From positions 48,596 through 112,595 of the forward strand of contig NZ_SSXU01000014.1 of assembly GCF_009469605.1 (NCBI RefSeq): a stretch of DNA of 64,000 bases. The letters run 5' to 3'. The notes below the pieces were generated by a model. The model made no database searches, was not told the DNA's origin, and saw nothing but the letters and a program-made list of their open reading frames with translations. This document shows, in pieces, positions 27,281 to 36,376 of this stretch. The first letter of the stretch is position 1, and the number at the start of each line of letters is the position of its first letter. A program made the translations under genes and the position numbers. This DNA is from Zoogloea sp. 1C4. GTDB taxonomy: Bacteria; Pseudomonadota; Gammaproteobacteria; Burkholderiales; Rhodocyclaceae.

Positions 27281-28497
27281 GAACGGATCGCCTGCACCGG
27301 GTCCATCCGCGAGGCACGGCGGGCGGGGATGAGGGCGGAGGCGAGGCCGACGACGGTCGCCACCAGGGCTGCCATCGCGATGAAGCGGGGTTCGAGCTGG
27401 GCCGAGAACAACGGCGAGCCGTCGGCGTTGCGGTAGATGCGGGAGAACACCTGAAGCAGCGTGAAGGCCAGCAGGCTGCCCACCACCGAGCCCACCGCCC
27501 CCACCAGCGCGCCCTGGATCAGGAAGACCTGCAGGATCGCCGAGCGGCTGGCGCCCATCGCCCGCAGGATGCCGATCTCCTTCTGCTTCTGCACCACGCT
27601 CACCACCAGCACGCTGGCGATGCCCAGCGCCACGATGATGGTCACGAAGCTGCGGATCAGGTTGTTGGACACCGTCTGGTTGCGCAGCGCGGCGAGCAGC
27701 TGGGCGTTGGTGGTCATCCAGCTATCCACGGTGAGGTTGGTGGCGGCGCGCAGGCGGTCGGCGACGGCCTGGGCCTCGAAGATGTCAGCCACGGTGAGAT
27801 CCAGGTTGGAGATGCCGCCGGGCAGGTCGAGCAGGCTCTGGGCCAGCGGCAGGGTAACGAACACCCAGCGGCGGTTGAGATCCTTGTTGCCGATGTCGAA
27901 CACGCCGCCCACCACCAGCAGCTCGTCGCGGCCGTTGGGCAGCATCACCCGCAGCTTGTCCTCGAGGCCGATGCCCAGATCCTTGGCCAGCTCGCTGCCG
28001 ATCACCGCCCGCGGGCCATCCACGGCAAAGCGGCCGGCGACCATGTATTCCTCCATGCGCACGATGCGCCGGTAGCGCTCGGCATCGACGCCCATCAGCG
28101 CCACCGACTTGTTGGCCTGCCCACGCACCGCAAAGGCCGGCCCGGTGGCCACCGGCGACACCGCGGTGACGCCTTCCATCCCCGCCGCCAGCCGGGCGAT
28201 GTTCTCCCACTGGTCCACCGAGCGCAGGCGCTGGGCGCGGGGTTCGATCACCGTGGCGTAGCCGTCGGCGTCGATGGCGCGGCGGTTGGCTTCTTCGAGG
28301 GGGCGGATCACCACGTGGGCCTGGCTGCCCAGCACGCGGTCGACGATCTGCGCCTGGAGCTGGGTGATGAGCTGGGTGAGAAAGACGATCACCGCCACCC
28401 CGCCGGTGGTGCCGGCGAGGATCAGCAGGGTCTGCATGCGCCCCTCGCGCAGGAAGCGCAGGGCGACCATCGGGGCAAAGGGCAGGCGGAATTTCAT
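27277..28497 (-). CDS. ABC transporter permease (FtsX/MacB/DevC-like)
   Basis: A 406-residue inner-membrane protein. It has an N-terminal helix ([21 protein letters not shown], about 22-42) and a large periplasmic domain (about 45-275). Three C-terminal helices form an FtsX domain ([69 protein letters not shown]). It works with the ATPase and the periplasmic adaptor. A REP pair separates it from the adaptor gene. Confidence 0.9.
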
Positions 28498-28519
28498 TGC
28501 GCAGCCACGCCCAACGACC

Positions 28520-28618
28520 CTGTAGGTCGGACTTCAGTCCGACAACACCGCCACGCCGACCCACCTGCAACGCCAATCGCGTCGTGAGGCAGATGTCGGA
28601 CTGAAGTCCGACCTACAG
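28520..28618. repeat. REP palindrome pair inside the exporter operon
   Basis: Inverted arms with GTCGGACTTCAGTCCGAC at 28520-28545 and about 28594-28618 surround a 48-bp spacer. It lies between the co-directional adaptor and permease genes. Confidence 0.9.
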
Positions 28619-28645
28619 GCTGGCCTACAGCTGCAGCACACCCCG

Positions 28646-29884
28646 TCACTTGGTCATCCCTTGCGGAACCTGCAGGCCGCCGACCTTGGGTTTCCTCGGC
28701 GGGCGCACGCGCACCTTGTCGCCTTCCAGCGCGCCGGAGGCCGGCAGGATGGCCTGATCGCCGTCGGCAAGGCCGGAGGTGATTTCCACCTGGCCGATGC
28801 CGGCAAGGCCGAGGCCCACGTCCACCCGGGTGGCGACGCCGTCGCGCACCGCCAGCACCCACGGGCGCGGGCTGTCGGCCTCGCGCACCGCCTCGGCGGG
28901 CAGCACGAGGGTGGAATCCTTGTGGCCGGTGACGGTCTCGACGGACACGGTCATATCGGGCCGCAGGAAGGCCGGCGGCTTGCCGACCCGGAAGCGGATC
29001 TCCACCGTGCCGCGCTGGGGGTCCACCGCCGGGGCGAGGTAGTACAGCTCGGCATCGAAGGGCTGGCCGGGGAAGGCATCGGCCACGCCGCCGGCCTTCT
29101 GGCCGATCTTCAGGAAGCGCAGGTTCTTCTCGTCCACCGTGGCGTAGATGCGCGTCTCGCCGGCGTCGGCGAGCTCCAGCAGCACCTTGCCGGCGGCGGC
29201 CACGTCGCCCGGCTCGGCCTTGCGGGTGAGCACGGTGCCGGCGGACGGCGCCGTGAGGGTGAGCAGCGCGGCGCGGGCCCTGGCGTTGGCGAGCTGGGCG
29301 CGGGCCTGGTCGACGCGCGCCCGGGCGGCTTCGCGCTCGGTGCCGCCGGGCACCTGGGCGGCCAGCTGGGCGCGGGCGGCATCCACAGCGGTGGCGGCAT
29401 TAGCGGCGTTGCGCAGGGCGTCGTCCACCTTGGACTGGGCATAGAAGCCCTGGGCGACGAGGCGGCGGGCGCGCTCGGCCTCGGCGTTGGCGACCTTCAG
29501 GTTGGCTTCGGCCTGGGCGAGCTGTTGGGCGGCCACCGGCTGGCCGAGTTTCTCCACCTGGGTGAGGCGCGCCTCGGCCTCGACGCGGGCGGCCTCGGCC
29601 TGGGCGACCAGCGCGGCGGCATCGTCGGCGCGTAGCCGGGCCAGCACCTGGCCGGGCACCACCACGTCGCCTTCGCGGACGGTGATCTCGAGCACCGTCG
29701 CGGCGATCGGGCTGCCGATGGCGATCCGCGCCGGCGTGGCGATGCGCCCGGTGGCGACCACCGACTGGGTGAGCGGCGCGGTTTTGACCACCGCCACATC
29801 CACGTCACGCCCGCGGGGCCACAGCACCGCCACGGCAATGGCGCCGGCCGCGGCCAGCGCCAGCATCAGGCCGCGGGCCTTCAC
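28646..29884 (-). CDS. Periplasmic adaptor (HlyD/MacA/DevB-type membrane fusion protein)
   Basis: A 412-residue protein from a GTG overlapping the tlpA stop. An N-terminal anchor helix (MLALAAAGAIAVAVLWP) comes first. A lipoyl/barrel-sandwich half (SPIAATVLEITVREGDVVVPGQVLARL) follows. A long alpha hairpin rich in Ala/Arg/Glu spans about 85-195, then the second lipoyl half APSAGTVLTRKAEPGDVAAAG and a C-terminal barrel. It bridges the ABC permease to an outer-membrane channel, none of which is encoded nearby. An internal ATG six codons in is an alternative start. Confidence 0.88.
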   Translation of the reverse strand: MKARGLMLALAAAGAIAVAVLWPRGRDVDVAVVKTAPLTQSVVATGRIATPARIAIGSPIAATVLEITVREGDVVVPGQVLARLRADDAAALVAQAEAARVEAEARLTQVEKLGQPVAAQQLAQAEANLKVANAEAERARRLVAQGFYAQSKVDDALRNAANAATAVDAARAQLAAQVPGGTEREAARARVDQARAQLANARARAALLTLTAPSAGTVLTRKAEPGDVAAAGKVLLELADAGETRIYATVDEKNLRFLKIGQKAGGVADAFPGQPFDAELYYLAPAVDPQRGTVEIRFRVGKPPAFLRPDMTVSVETVTGHKDSTLVLPAEAVREADSPRPWVLAVRDGVATRVDVGLGLAGIGQVEITSGLADGDQAILPASGALEGDKVRVRPPRKPKVGGLQVPQGMTK

Positions 29885-30375
29885 GCCGGGTCGGCCAGCA
29901 GTTTGTCGAGCAGGGCGTGGAGCTTGGGAAAGTCCGGCGCACCTAGGTACTTCTGGACCACCCGCCCCTGCTTGTCGATGAGGAAGGTGGTGGGCGTGAG
30001 GCGCACGTCCTCGAAGCCCTTTGCAGCGGAACCGTCGGTGTCGAGGGCGACCTTGAAGGGCAGGGCGTTCTTGGTGGCGTAGTTGCGCACGTAGTCGGCC
30101 GGGTCGTAGCTCATCGCCACGGCGACGGTCTCGAAGCCCCGTGGGGCGAACTTGTTGTAGGTGTCGACCAGCTGCGGCATCTCGGCCACGCAGGTGGTGC
30201 AGGTGGTAGCCCAGAAGTTCACCAGCACCACCTTGCCGCGCAGGGCGGAGAGCGGGGTGGTCTGGCCGTCGAGGGTCGTGAAGCGCACGTCGGGGGTGGC
30301 GGGCTGGCTGCATCCGTCAAGGAATGCAACGAGCAGCACAGGGGCGACGAGGCGCGTGATAGCCTTGAGAAACAT
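29881..30375 (-). CDS. TlpA/ResA-like thioredoxin-fold lipoprotein
   Basis: A 164-residue exported protein. A signal peptide with lipobox FLDGC (cysteine at residue 22) indicates membrane anchoring. The thioredoxin active site is VNFWATTCTTCVAEMP (CTTC near 59-62), followed by the conserved cis-Pro segment LTPTTFLIDKQGRVV. It likely reduces disulfides in the periplasm or assists cytochrome c or exported-protein maturation. It overlaps the adaptor gene by 4 bp, so it belongs to the exporter operon, which is unusual for TlpA. Confidence 0.88.
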   Translation of the reverse strand: MFLKAITRLVAPVLLVAFLDGCSQPATPDVRFTTLDGQTTPLSALRGKVVLVNFWATTCTTCVAEMPQLVDTYNKFAPRGFETVAVAMSYDPADYVRNYATKNALPFKVALDTDGSAAKGFEDVRLTPTTFLIDKQGRVVQKYLGAPDFPKLHALLDKLLADPA

Positions 30376-30413
30376 CTTTTTGTTACCGCGTTCGGCTTAG
30401 AGGAGGTTTTGCG

Positions 30414-31097
30414 ATGCGTGCGATTCTGAGAGCTTTGGTGCTGCTTGTCATCTGTTCCCAGGCCTGGGCGCTGAGCCTGGCCGACCTCACCGACAAGGAC
30501 GCCTCGGGCGGACTCAAGGAGGCCCTCGTGCAGGGTGCCGGCAAGGCCGTTGGACAACTGGGCGCCGACGGCGGTTTCCTCAACAACCCGAAAGTGAAGA
30601 TCGGCCTGCCCGATAGCCTCGCGCCCCTGGAGGCCGGCCTGCGCGCCATGGGCCGCGGCAAGGATCTGGACGCCCTCATCAACAACATGAACCGCGCCGC
30701 CGAGCAGGCCGTGCCCAAGGCCAAGGCGCTGCTGGTGGATGCGGTGAAGAAGATGAGCGTCGAGGACGCCAAGAAGATCCTCTCCGGCGGCGACGATGCC
30801 GCCACCCAGTATTTCCGCGAGAAGACCTCCGCCCAGCTCACCGAATCCTTCCTGCCCACGGTGCGCGAGACCACCAGCAAGCTGGCCCTGGCCGAGCAGT
30901 ACAACAAGCTCGCCGGCAAGGCCGGCGCGTTTGGCCTCGGCAAGGGCGACGACCTGAAGATCGAGAACTACGTGACCCGCAAGGCGCTGGACGGCCTCTA
31001 CCTGATGATCGCCGAAGAAGAAAAGGCCATCCGCAAGGATCCGGTCGGCGCCGCCGGCAACCTCGCCAAGAAGGCCTTCGGCGCGCTCGGCCAGTAA
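30414..31097 (+). CDS. DUF4197 family exported protein
   Basis: A 227-residue protein with a signal peptide (RALVLLVICSQAWA-LS). The mature protein is helical and carries the DUF4197 segments GLKEALVQGAGKAVGQLG, NNPKVKIGLPDSL, and FLPTVRETTSKLALAEQYNKL with KALDGLYLMIAEEEKAIRKDP. The role is unknown and the periplasm is the expected location. A near-perfect GAGGAGG ribosome site stands 7 nt before the ATG. It is divergent from tlpA and 12 bp upstream of pxpB. Confidence 0.9.
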   Translation: MRAILRALVLLVICSQAWALSLADLTDKDASGGLKEALVQGAGKAVGQLGADGGFLNNPKVKIGLPDSLAPLEAGLRAMGRGKDLDALINNMNRAAEQAVPKAKALLVDAVKKMSVEDAKKILSGGDDAATQYFREKTSAQLTESFLPTVRETTSKLALAEQYNKLAGKAGAFGLGKGDDLKIENYVTRKALDGLYLMIAEEEKAIRKDPVGAAGNLAKKAFGALGQ

Positions 31098-31109
31098 GCC
31101 GCAGGGGCC

Positions 31110-31805
31110 ATGCCCGACGCCGCGCCACCGTCGCCCGTCCGCCTGCTGCCGCTGGGCGACGCGGCGCTCACCGTCGAGTTCGGCTCGGCCATCGCCGACC
31201 CGATCCACGCCCGCGTGCTGGGCTTTGCCGGGGCGCTGCCGGCGCTGGCCGAACGCCATCCGGGCATCGTCGAATGGGTGCCCACCTTCCGCTCGGTGAC
31301 GATCCATTTCGACCCGGATCGGGTCGATGCCGCGCAACTCGAAGCCGACCTGCTGGCCCTCGCCCGTGAAGGCCACGAAGCCAGCGCCAGCGGCACCACC
31401 TGGACGCTGCCGGTGTGCTTCGACGCCGACTGCGCACCCGATCTCGCCGACGTGGCCGCCGCCAGCGGGCTCACCCGCGAGGCGGTGATCGAGCTTCTCT
31501 GCGCCACCGAATTCAAGGTTTACATGCTGGGCTTCCTGCCCGGCTTTCCGTACATGGGCGGCCTGCCCGCGCCCCTCGAGATGCCCCGCCTCGCCACGCC
31601 CCGCCTCAAGGTGCCGGCCGGCTCGGTGGCCATCGCGGGGCGGATGGCGGCGGTCTATCCGTGGGACAGCCCCGGCGGCTGGCGCCTCGTCGGCCGCACC
31701 GCCACCCGCCTGTTCGACCCGGAAAACCCCGATCGCCCGGCCCTGCTGGCCGCGGGCGACCGGGTGCGCTGGCAGGCGGTGGGGCGCGACGCTGTGGCCT
31801 GCTGA
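31110..31805 (+). CDS. pxpB: 5-oxoprolinase subunit PxpB (KipI-like)
   Basis: A 231-residue cytoplasmic protein. It has LLPLGDAALTVEFGSAIAD at the N-terminus, VCFDADCAPDLADVAAASGLT in the middle, and the diagnostic KVYMLGFLPGFPYMGGLPAPLEMPR and GSVAIAGRMAAVYPWDSPGGW. With PxpC and PxpA it cleaves 5-oxoproline to glutamate using ATP. It is separated from pxpC by an antisense PEP-CTERM gene, which breaks the usual pxpBCA run. Confidence 0.95.
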   Translation: MPDAAPPSPVRLLPLGDAALTVEFGSAIADPIHARVLGFAGALPALAERHPGIVEWVPTFRSVTIHFDPDRVDAAQLEADLLALAREGHEASASGTTWTLPVCFDADCAPDLADVAAASGLTREAVIELLCATEFKVYMLGFLPGFPYMGGLPAPLEMPRLATPRLKVPAGSVAIAGRMAAVYPWDSPGGWRLVGRTATRLFDPENPDRPALLAAGDRVRWQAVGRDAVAC

Positions 31806-31808
31806 CGC

Positions 31809-32249
31809 TCAGACGCCCAGCCGGCGGCGACGCAACAGCCCGGCCAGCCCAAGCCCGGCGAGCGCGAGGGTGCCCGGCTCGGGGATCGCGGTGATCTTCA
31901 GGAGGTAGTCGTTGCCCCAGCCGGTGAAGGCGTCGGAAGCGTTGATGAAGGTCAGCGTGATCGGGAGCGACTCGAAGCCGCCACCACTCAGCGCGCTGGC
32001 ATTCGAGTCGGTGAGGATCGTCGTCACCGTGCCCAGGAAATCATCGAAGAGGATGTCCTCTTCGTACAGCGTCAGATACAGTTTGATCGGCAGGTGGCTG
32101 AACGCCGTCGGATTGAGGTCCGTCACCGAAAACGTGACCGTCACATTGTTGCCGCTCTCGGCGTAGCTGACGTTCGTCAAGGTGGGGCCGGCGCTGGCAG
32201 CGGTCGTCGCCAGCGCCAGCGACACCGCCGCGGCAAGTTGCTTCATCAT
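31809..32249 (-). CDS. PEP-CTERM sorting-domain protein, small
   Basis: A 146-residue exported protein. A signal peptide (AAAVSLALATTAASA-GP) is followed by a beta-rich body with LTNVSYAESGNNVTVTFSV and LTFINASDAFTGWGN. The C-terminal anchor is IPEPGTLALAGLGLAGLLRRRRLGV, a textbook PEP-CTERM signal. GGGAGA 8 nt upstream favours the ATG at 32249. It lies on the strand opposite to pxpB and pxpC and exactly fills the gap between them. Its role is unknown; surface or extracellular location is expected. Confidence 0.88.
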   Translation of the reverse strand: MMKQLAAAVSLALATTAASAGPTLTNVSYAESGNNVTVTFSVTDLNPTAFSHLPIKLYLTLYEEDILFDDFLGTVTTILTDSNASALSGGGFESLPITLTFINASDAFTGWGNDYLLKITAIPEPGTLALAGLGLAGLLRRRRLGV

Positions 32250-32356
32250 GATTTGTATCTCCCTGAATGTCATTCGGCAGGCGTTTTCCGGCCGAAGGGG
32301 TTCGATACCCCTACTTGCAGCGTAGTCATTCAGAATTCTGACCGCCCAAAACAACT

Positions 32357-33418
32357 GTGAATTGCAGCAAGCACCCGACTACGCTCCACCTCGAATCCCC
32401 CGGCCTCGGCGTGTCGATCCAGGACCGCGGCCGCGTGGGCCATCGCAGCATCGGCGTGCCGGTTTCCGGCGCGCTGGATCCGCGGTTCCTCGCCGCCGCC
32501 AACGCGCTGGCCGGCAATCCGCCGGACGCCGCCGGGCTGGAAGTCCTGCTCGCCGGGCCGCTGCTGCGGGCCACGGGCGGGCCGGTGCGCGTGGCGCTGG
32601 CCGGTGAGATGGACGCCCGGCACATCGACGCCGCGGGCGAACGCCGGCCGGTGGCGGCCTGGTCGACGGTCACCCTGCAACCCGGCGAGCGGTTGCAGGT
32701 GGGCAGCCCGCGGGGCGTGGGCTACCTGGCCGTGGCCGGCGGCATCCTCACCCCGCCCCAGCTGGGCAGCCGGGCGACCTACGCCCGCGCCGGGCTCGGG
32801 CTGCTGCCCGCGGCGCTGCCGTGCGCGGCCTTCGCCGGCGACGCCCCGGAATGGACCGCGCCGGCGCCGCTGCTCCACCCGGACGGCCCGATCCGGGTGA
32901 TCGCCGGGCCGCAGATCGATCACTTCGACGCCGACGTGCAGGCCCGCTTCAGCGCGGACACCTTCACCGTCACCCCCGAGCGCGACCGCATGGGCCTGCG
33001 CCTTGCTGGCCCCCAGTTGCAGCACAACGCACTCGGCGCCGACATCGTGTCCGACGGCGTCACCCCCGGCACCATCCAGGTGCCCGCCGACGGCCGCGCC
33101 ATCGTGCTGCTGGCCGACTGCCAGACGGTGGGCGGCTATCCCAAGCTGGCGGCGGTGATCCGCGCCGACCTGCCGCGCCTCGCCCACCTGCAGACGGGCG
33201 ACGGGCTGCGCTTCCGCTTTGTGGATGCCGCCGAAGCGGCCGCCGCCCGCGCCGAAGCCGCCCGCCGGCTGACAGAATGGATCGCTGCCCTGCGCCCCCG
33301 GGGCACGGCCGGCACCGACAGCGCCGCCCTCCTCGCCGCCAACCTCGCCGGCGCGGCGATCCGTGGCGACGAAGACGACATCGAACCCCAAGCCTTCACC
33401 GCAAGCCCCACCCCATGA
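32357..33418 (+). CDS. pxpC: 5-oxoprolinase subunit PxpC (KipA-like)
   Basis: A 353-residue cytoplasmic protein with a GTG start. The family segments are SPGLGVSIQDRGRVGHRSIGVPVSGALD, AVAGGILTPPQLGSRATYARAGLG and EWTAPAPLLHPDGPIRVIAGP. Later ones are ERDRMGLRLAGP, IVSDGVTPGTIQVPADGRAIVLLADCQTVGGYPKLA. Together with PxpB it forms the ATP-dependent part of 5-oxoprolinase. It overlaps pxpA by 4 bp (ATGA). The promoter must lie in the 107-bp gap that also holds the divergent PEP-CTERM start. Confidence 0.95.
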   Translation: MNCSKHPTTLHLESPGLGVSIQDRGRVGHRSIGVPVSGALDPRFLAAANALAGNPPDAAGLEVLLAGPLLRATGGPVRVALAGEMDARHIDAAGERRPVAAWSTVTLQPGERLQVGSPRGVGYLAVAGGILTPPQLGSRATYARAGLGLLPAALPCAAFAGDAPEWTAPAPLLHPDGPIRVIAGPQIDHFDADVQARFSADTFTVTPERDRMGLRLAGPQLQHNALGADIVSDGVTPGTIQVPADGRAIVLLADCQTVGGYPKLAAVIRADLPRLAHLQTGDGLRFRFVDAAEAAAARAEAARRLTEWIAALRPRGTAGTDSAALLAANLAGAAIRGDEDDIEPQAFTASPTP

Positions 33419-34173
33419 CCCGCACACTCAACCTCAACGCCGACCTGGGCGAGAGCTTCGGCGCCTGGACGATGGGCAGCGACGCCGAGCTGCTCGCCAT
33501 CATCGACAGCGCCAACATCGCCTGTGGCTTTCATGCGGGCGATCCGCTGGTGATGCGCCGCACCCTGCAACTCGCCAAGGCCGCCGGCACCGGCATCGGC
33601 GCCCACGTGGCGTTTCCGGATCTGCAGGGTTTCGGGCGCCGCCCGATGACGATCCCGCCCGCCGAGCTGGAGGCGATCATCCTCTACCAGCTGGCCGCCC
33701 TCGACGGCATGGCGCGGGTCGAGGGGCTGGCCCTGCGCCACGTGAAACCCCACGGCGCCCTGTCGAACATGGCCTGCGCCGATGCCGCGCTGGCCCGCAC
33801 CGTCGCCAGTGCCATCAAGGCCTACAACCCGGCGCTGATCCTCCTCGCCCCGGCGCTGTCCGAGCTCTACAAGGCGGGCGAGGCCGCCGGCCTGCCGGTG
33901 GTGGCCGAAATCTTTGCCGACCGGGCCTATCTGGACGACGGCAACCTGGTGCCGCGCAGCCGGCCCGAGGCGATGATCCACGGCGCCGCCGCGTCCCTCG
34001 CCCACGTCTCGGCCATGCTCGACGAGCAGGCGCTGATCTCGGTGAATGGCAAGCGCCTGCCCACGCCCATCGGCTCGATCTGCGTGCACGGCGACGGCCC
34101 CGACGCGGTGGCCACCGCCCGCCATCTGCACGACGAACTGATCCGCCGCGGCTATCAGCCGGCGCCGCTGTAG
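33415..34173 (+). CDS. pxpA: 5-oxoprolinase subunit PxpA (LamB/YcsF family)
   Basis: A 252-residue TIM-barrel protein with LNADLGESFGAWTMGSDAEL at the start, SANIACGFHAGDPLVMRRT, IGAHVAFPDLQGFGRR, VKPHGALSNMACADAALA, and SICVHGDGPDAVATA at the end. These match the LamB/YcsF family that opens the phosphorylated 5-oxoproline ring. Length is typical. It overlaps pxpC by four bases and is the last gene of the pathway, 34 bp from the convergent YeeE gene. Confidence 0.95.
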   Translation: MTRTLNLNADLGESFGAWTMGSDAELLAIIDSANIACGFHAGDPLVMRRTLQLAKAAGTGIGAHVAFPDLQGFGRRPMTIPPAELEAIILYQLAALDGMARVEGLALRHVKPHGALSNMACADAALARTVASAIKAYNPALILLAPALSELYKAGEAAGLPVVAEIFADRAYLDDGNLVPRSRPEAMIHGAAASLAHVSAMLDEQALISVNGKRLPTPIGSICVHGDGPDAVATARHLHDELIRRGYQPAPL

Positions 34174-34207
34174 GCCCTCAGTCGGGCCGCTGGCCCGTCG
34201 TCACGGG

Positions 34208-34654
34208 TCAGTCTGCCTTTCGGGGGCCGCGCACCCACAGCCCGATCAGCATGCCCGCAACCAGCGGCAGCGCCGCCAGGCTGCCGGCACCGACGGCCAC
34301 CACTGCCGGGCCGGGGCAGTAACCTGCCAGCCCCCAGCCGATGCCGAACAGCGCGCTGCCCACCAGCAGGCGCCGATTCACCGGCCGGTGGCCCGATGCG
34401 TGGAAGGGCTCGCCCGATGCGCTGCGCCGGGTACGCCGGCCAAGGAGCAGGCCGAGGCGCGCAACGCCGATGCCGCCCACCATCACCAGCGCGAGGGACG
34501 GGTCCCAGGCCCCGGCCAGATCGAGAAAGCCCAGCACCTTGGCCGGATTGCTCATGCCCGCCACGATGAGGCCGACGCCGAAGATGAGCCCGGCGACGAG
34601 CGCCCCCGCCAGCGGGATCAGGGGATTGCGGCCGGAAGCCGCCGGGGCGCTCAC
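34208..34654 (-). CDS. YeeE/YedE family (DUF6691) sulfur-transport-like membrane protein
   Basis: A 148-residue protein from a GTG at 34654 that overlaps the stop of the upstream partner. It shows GLIFGVGLIVAGMSNPAKVLGFLDLAG, the conserved small-half signature, and SALFGIGWGLAGYCPGPAVVAVG with the cysteine. About four helices are seen. With the neighbouring half it forms the YeeE/YedE unit that moves thiosulfate or related sulfur compounds across the inner membrane, as in TsuA; the substrate here is not shown. Confidence 0.88.
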   Translation of the reverse strand: MSAPAASGRNPLIPLAGALVAGLIFGVGLIVAGMSNPAKVLGFLDLAGAWDPSLALVMVGGIGVARLGLLLGRRTRRSASGEPFHASGHRPVNRRLLVGSALFGIGWGLAGYCPGPAVVAVGAGSLAALPLVAGMLIGLWVRGPRKAD

Positions 34655-35103
34655 AGCCCGACCCCGATGAGGTGGCGGGCGATGAACACCACCGCAAAGG
34701 CCGTGCCCATGAACACCGCCACCGCCGCCAGCGAGCGCGGCGACAGCCGGGCGAGGCCGCACACCCCGTGGCCGCTGGTGCAGCCGTTGGCGAGCCGCGT
34801 GCCGATGCCCACCAGCAACCCGGCCACGAACAGCCGGATCACCTCTGCGCTGCCCTGACCGGCCGGCGCAAACTCGCCGATACCGGGCGCCACCCAGCCG
34901 AGCACCGCCGGCGCCGCCAGCAGCCCCGCCACGAAGGCGAGGCGCCAGCCCCGGTCACCCGGCCGCCAGCGCAGCCCGCCTAGGATGCCGCTGATGCCCG
35001 CCACGCGGCCATTGACCAGCCACAGCACGCTGGCCGCCAGGCCGATCAACGCGCCGCCGGCCAGGGCGCTGCCAGGCGTGAAAGCCGTCCACGCGATGCT
35101 CAT
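34651..35103 (-). CDS. YeeE/YedE family membrane protein, first half
   Basis: A 150-residue inner-membrane protein with ALAGGALIGLAASVLWLVNGRVAGISGILGG and the diagnostic cysteine loop IGTRLANGCTSGHGVCGLARLSPRS. GGAG 8 nt before ATG 35103 supports this start over one four codons upstream. It overlaps the second half by 4 bp. It follows the FadL-like gene on the same strand by 16 bp and may share its transcript. Confidence 0.9.
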   Translation of the reverse strand: MSIAWTAFTPGSALAGGALIGLAASVLWLVNGRVAGISGILGGLRWRPGDRGWRLAFVAGLLAAPAVLGWVAPGIGEFAPAGQGSAEVIRLFVAGLLVGIGTRLANGCTSGHGVCGLARLSPRSLAAVAVFMGTAFAVVFIARHLIGVGL

Positions 35104-35119
35104 ACCAATCTCCATCCGC

Positions 35120-36376
35120 TTACAGCGCCCATGTGTAACCCACCGTCAGCACGTCCTCGCGCAGGTGGTTGCTGGCCTCACCGCCACCAAAGCTGGCCGG
35201 GATCGACCCGTCGCCCGACACCGTGACCTTCGGCGCCCGGGTGTAGGCCGCGCTGAGCTCGCCCCCGGCCAGCCGGTAGCTGGCGCCCAGGCTGAAGTGG
35301 TTGCGCACCACACCCGGCGCCAGGATGTTGAAGAAGGTCTGGCTGGACGGCACCGGCTGCTGGGCCCGGCTCGCCCCGGCCCGCAGGGTGAGCCGCTCAT
35401 CCACCGCATAGGTGGCCCCCAGCTTGACCACCGAGATGTCGTTCCAGCCGAAGCCGGCGCCGTTGTCTGCGCCCAGCTGGCCGCCGCTGAACAGCACCGA
35501 CAGCGGGTTGCCCACCGACCTGACGCCGCTGTACTCGATGCGCTGCCAGTCGGCCGCCAGGGTCAGGGCCGGCGACGCCTGCCACGCGACGCCGACGCCG
35601 TAGGAGGCGGGGATGTCGAAGCCACCGTGGCCCTCGAACAAGCCCTTGTAGCGGTCGAACTCGCTCATCTGGATGCGCGACGACCAGCTCGCGCCCAGCC
35701 GCACGGTCGGCAGCACCTCGCCGATCCAGCCGAGCTTGAGACCCCAGCCGGTGGCGCTGTCGTGGCCGCGGTCGGTCACCGAGCCCGGGGCCGACGACAC
35801 CGCGGCGTTGTCGAAGGGCGACAGGCCCCGCGCCGCGAAGCGCTGGTAGGCGAAGGTCACCGCGGCGCCGATGGCATGCCCCGGCGCCGGCCGGAAGGCC
35901 ACCGACGGGGTGACGAAGAGCTGCGCCAGATCGATGCCGGCCTTGCCGGTTGCGCCGTAGGCCGCAAACGGGTTGCGGCCATAGTCGGTGTTCATCCCGC
36001 CGTTGCCGTACACCGCCAGCCCCAGCGCCAGCTCCGGCGACACCTGCCGCGCGTAGCCCAGCCCGGGGATGAAGAAGTTGCGCTTGCCGTTGGCGGAATA
36101 ATCGCCATCGGCGCCATAGGCGTTGCCGTGGATCGAGGCGCCGCGATCAGGACGGAACAGCGAGGCCTCCACATCCAGCCGGTTGCCGACGAAGGCCGTG
36201 CCAGCGGGATTGGCGGCCGCGGCCAGCCCGTCCTGGGGCAGGGCGATGCCCACGCCAGCCACACCCTGACTGCGCACGCCGTAGCCGTGGGAGAAATATC
36301 CATTGGTTGCCGCAGCCGCGAGGGGCCAGCCGACGACGGCCAGCCCGACGAGCAGGGCCGGTGTTACGAGTTTCAT
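35120..36376 (-). CDS. FadL/OmpP1/TodX-family outer membrane porin
   Basis: A 418-residue protein with a signal peptide (residues 1-23, LAAA-ATNG). The mature start is TNGYFSHGYGVRSQGVAGVGIALPQDGLAAAANPAG, the FadL hatch-like N-terminus with the NPAG motif. Later segments show alternating beta strands and a C-terminus ending in TVGYTWAL. It forms a 14-strand barrel for uptake of hydrophobic molecules through the outer membrane. The substrate is not inferable. It lies upstream of the YeeE/YedE pair on the same strand. Confidence 0.92.
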   Translation of the reverse strand: MKLVTPALLVGLAVVGWPLAAAATNGYFSHGYGVRSQGVAGVGIALPQDGLAAAANPAGTAFVGNRLDVEASLFRPDRGASIHGNAYGADGDYSANGKRNFFIPGLGYARQVSPELALGLAVYGNGGMNTDYGRNPFAAYGATGKAGIDLAQLFVTPSVAFRPAPGHAIGAAVTFAYQRFAARGLSPFDNAAVSSAPGSVTDRGHDSATGWGLKLGWIGEVLPTVRLGASWSSRIQMSEFDRYKGLFEGHGGFDIPASYGVGVAWQASPALTLAADWQRIEYSGVRSVGNPLSVLFSGGQLGADNGAGFGWNDISVVKLGATYAVDERLTLRAGASRAQQPVPSSQTFFNILAPGVVRNHFSLGASYRLAGGELSAAYTRAPKVTVSGDGSIPASFGGGEASNHLREDVLTVGYTWAL

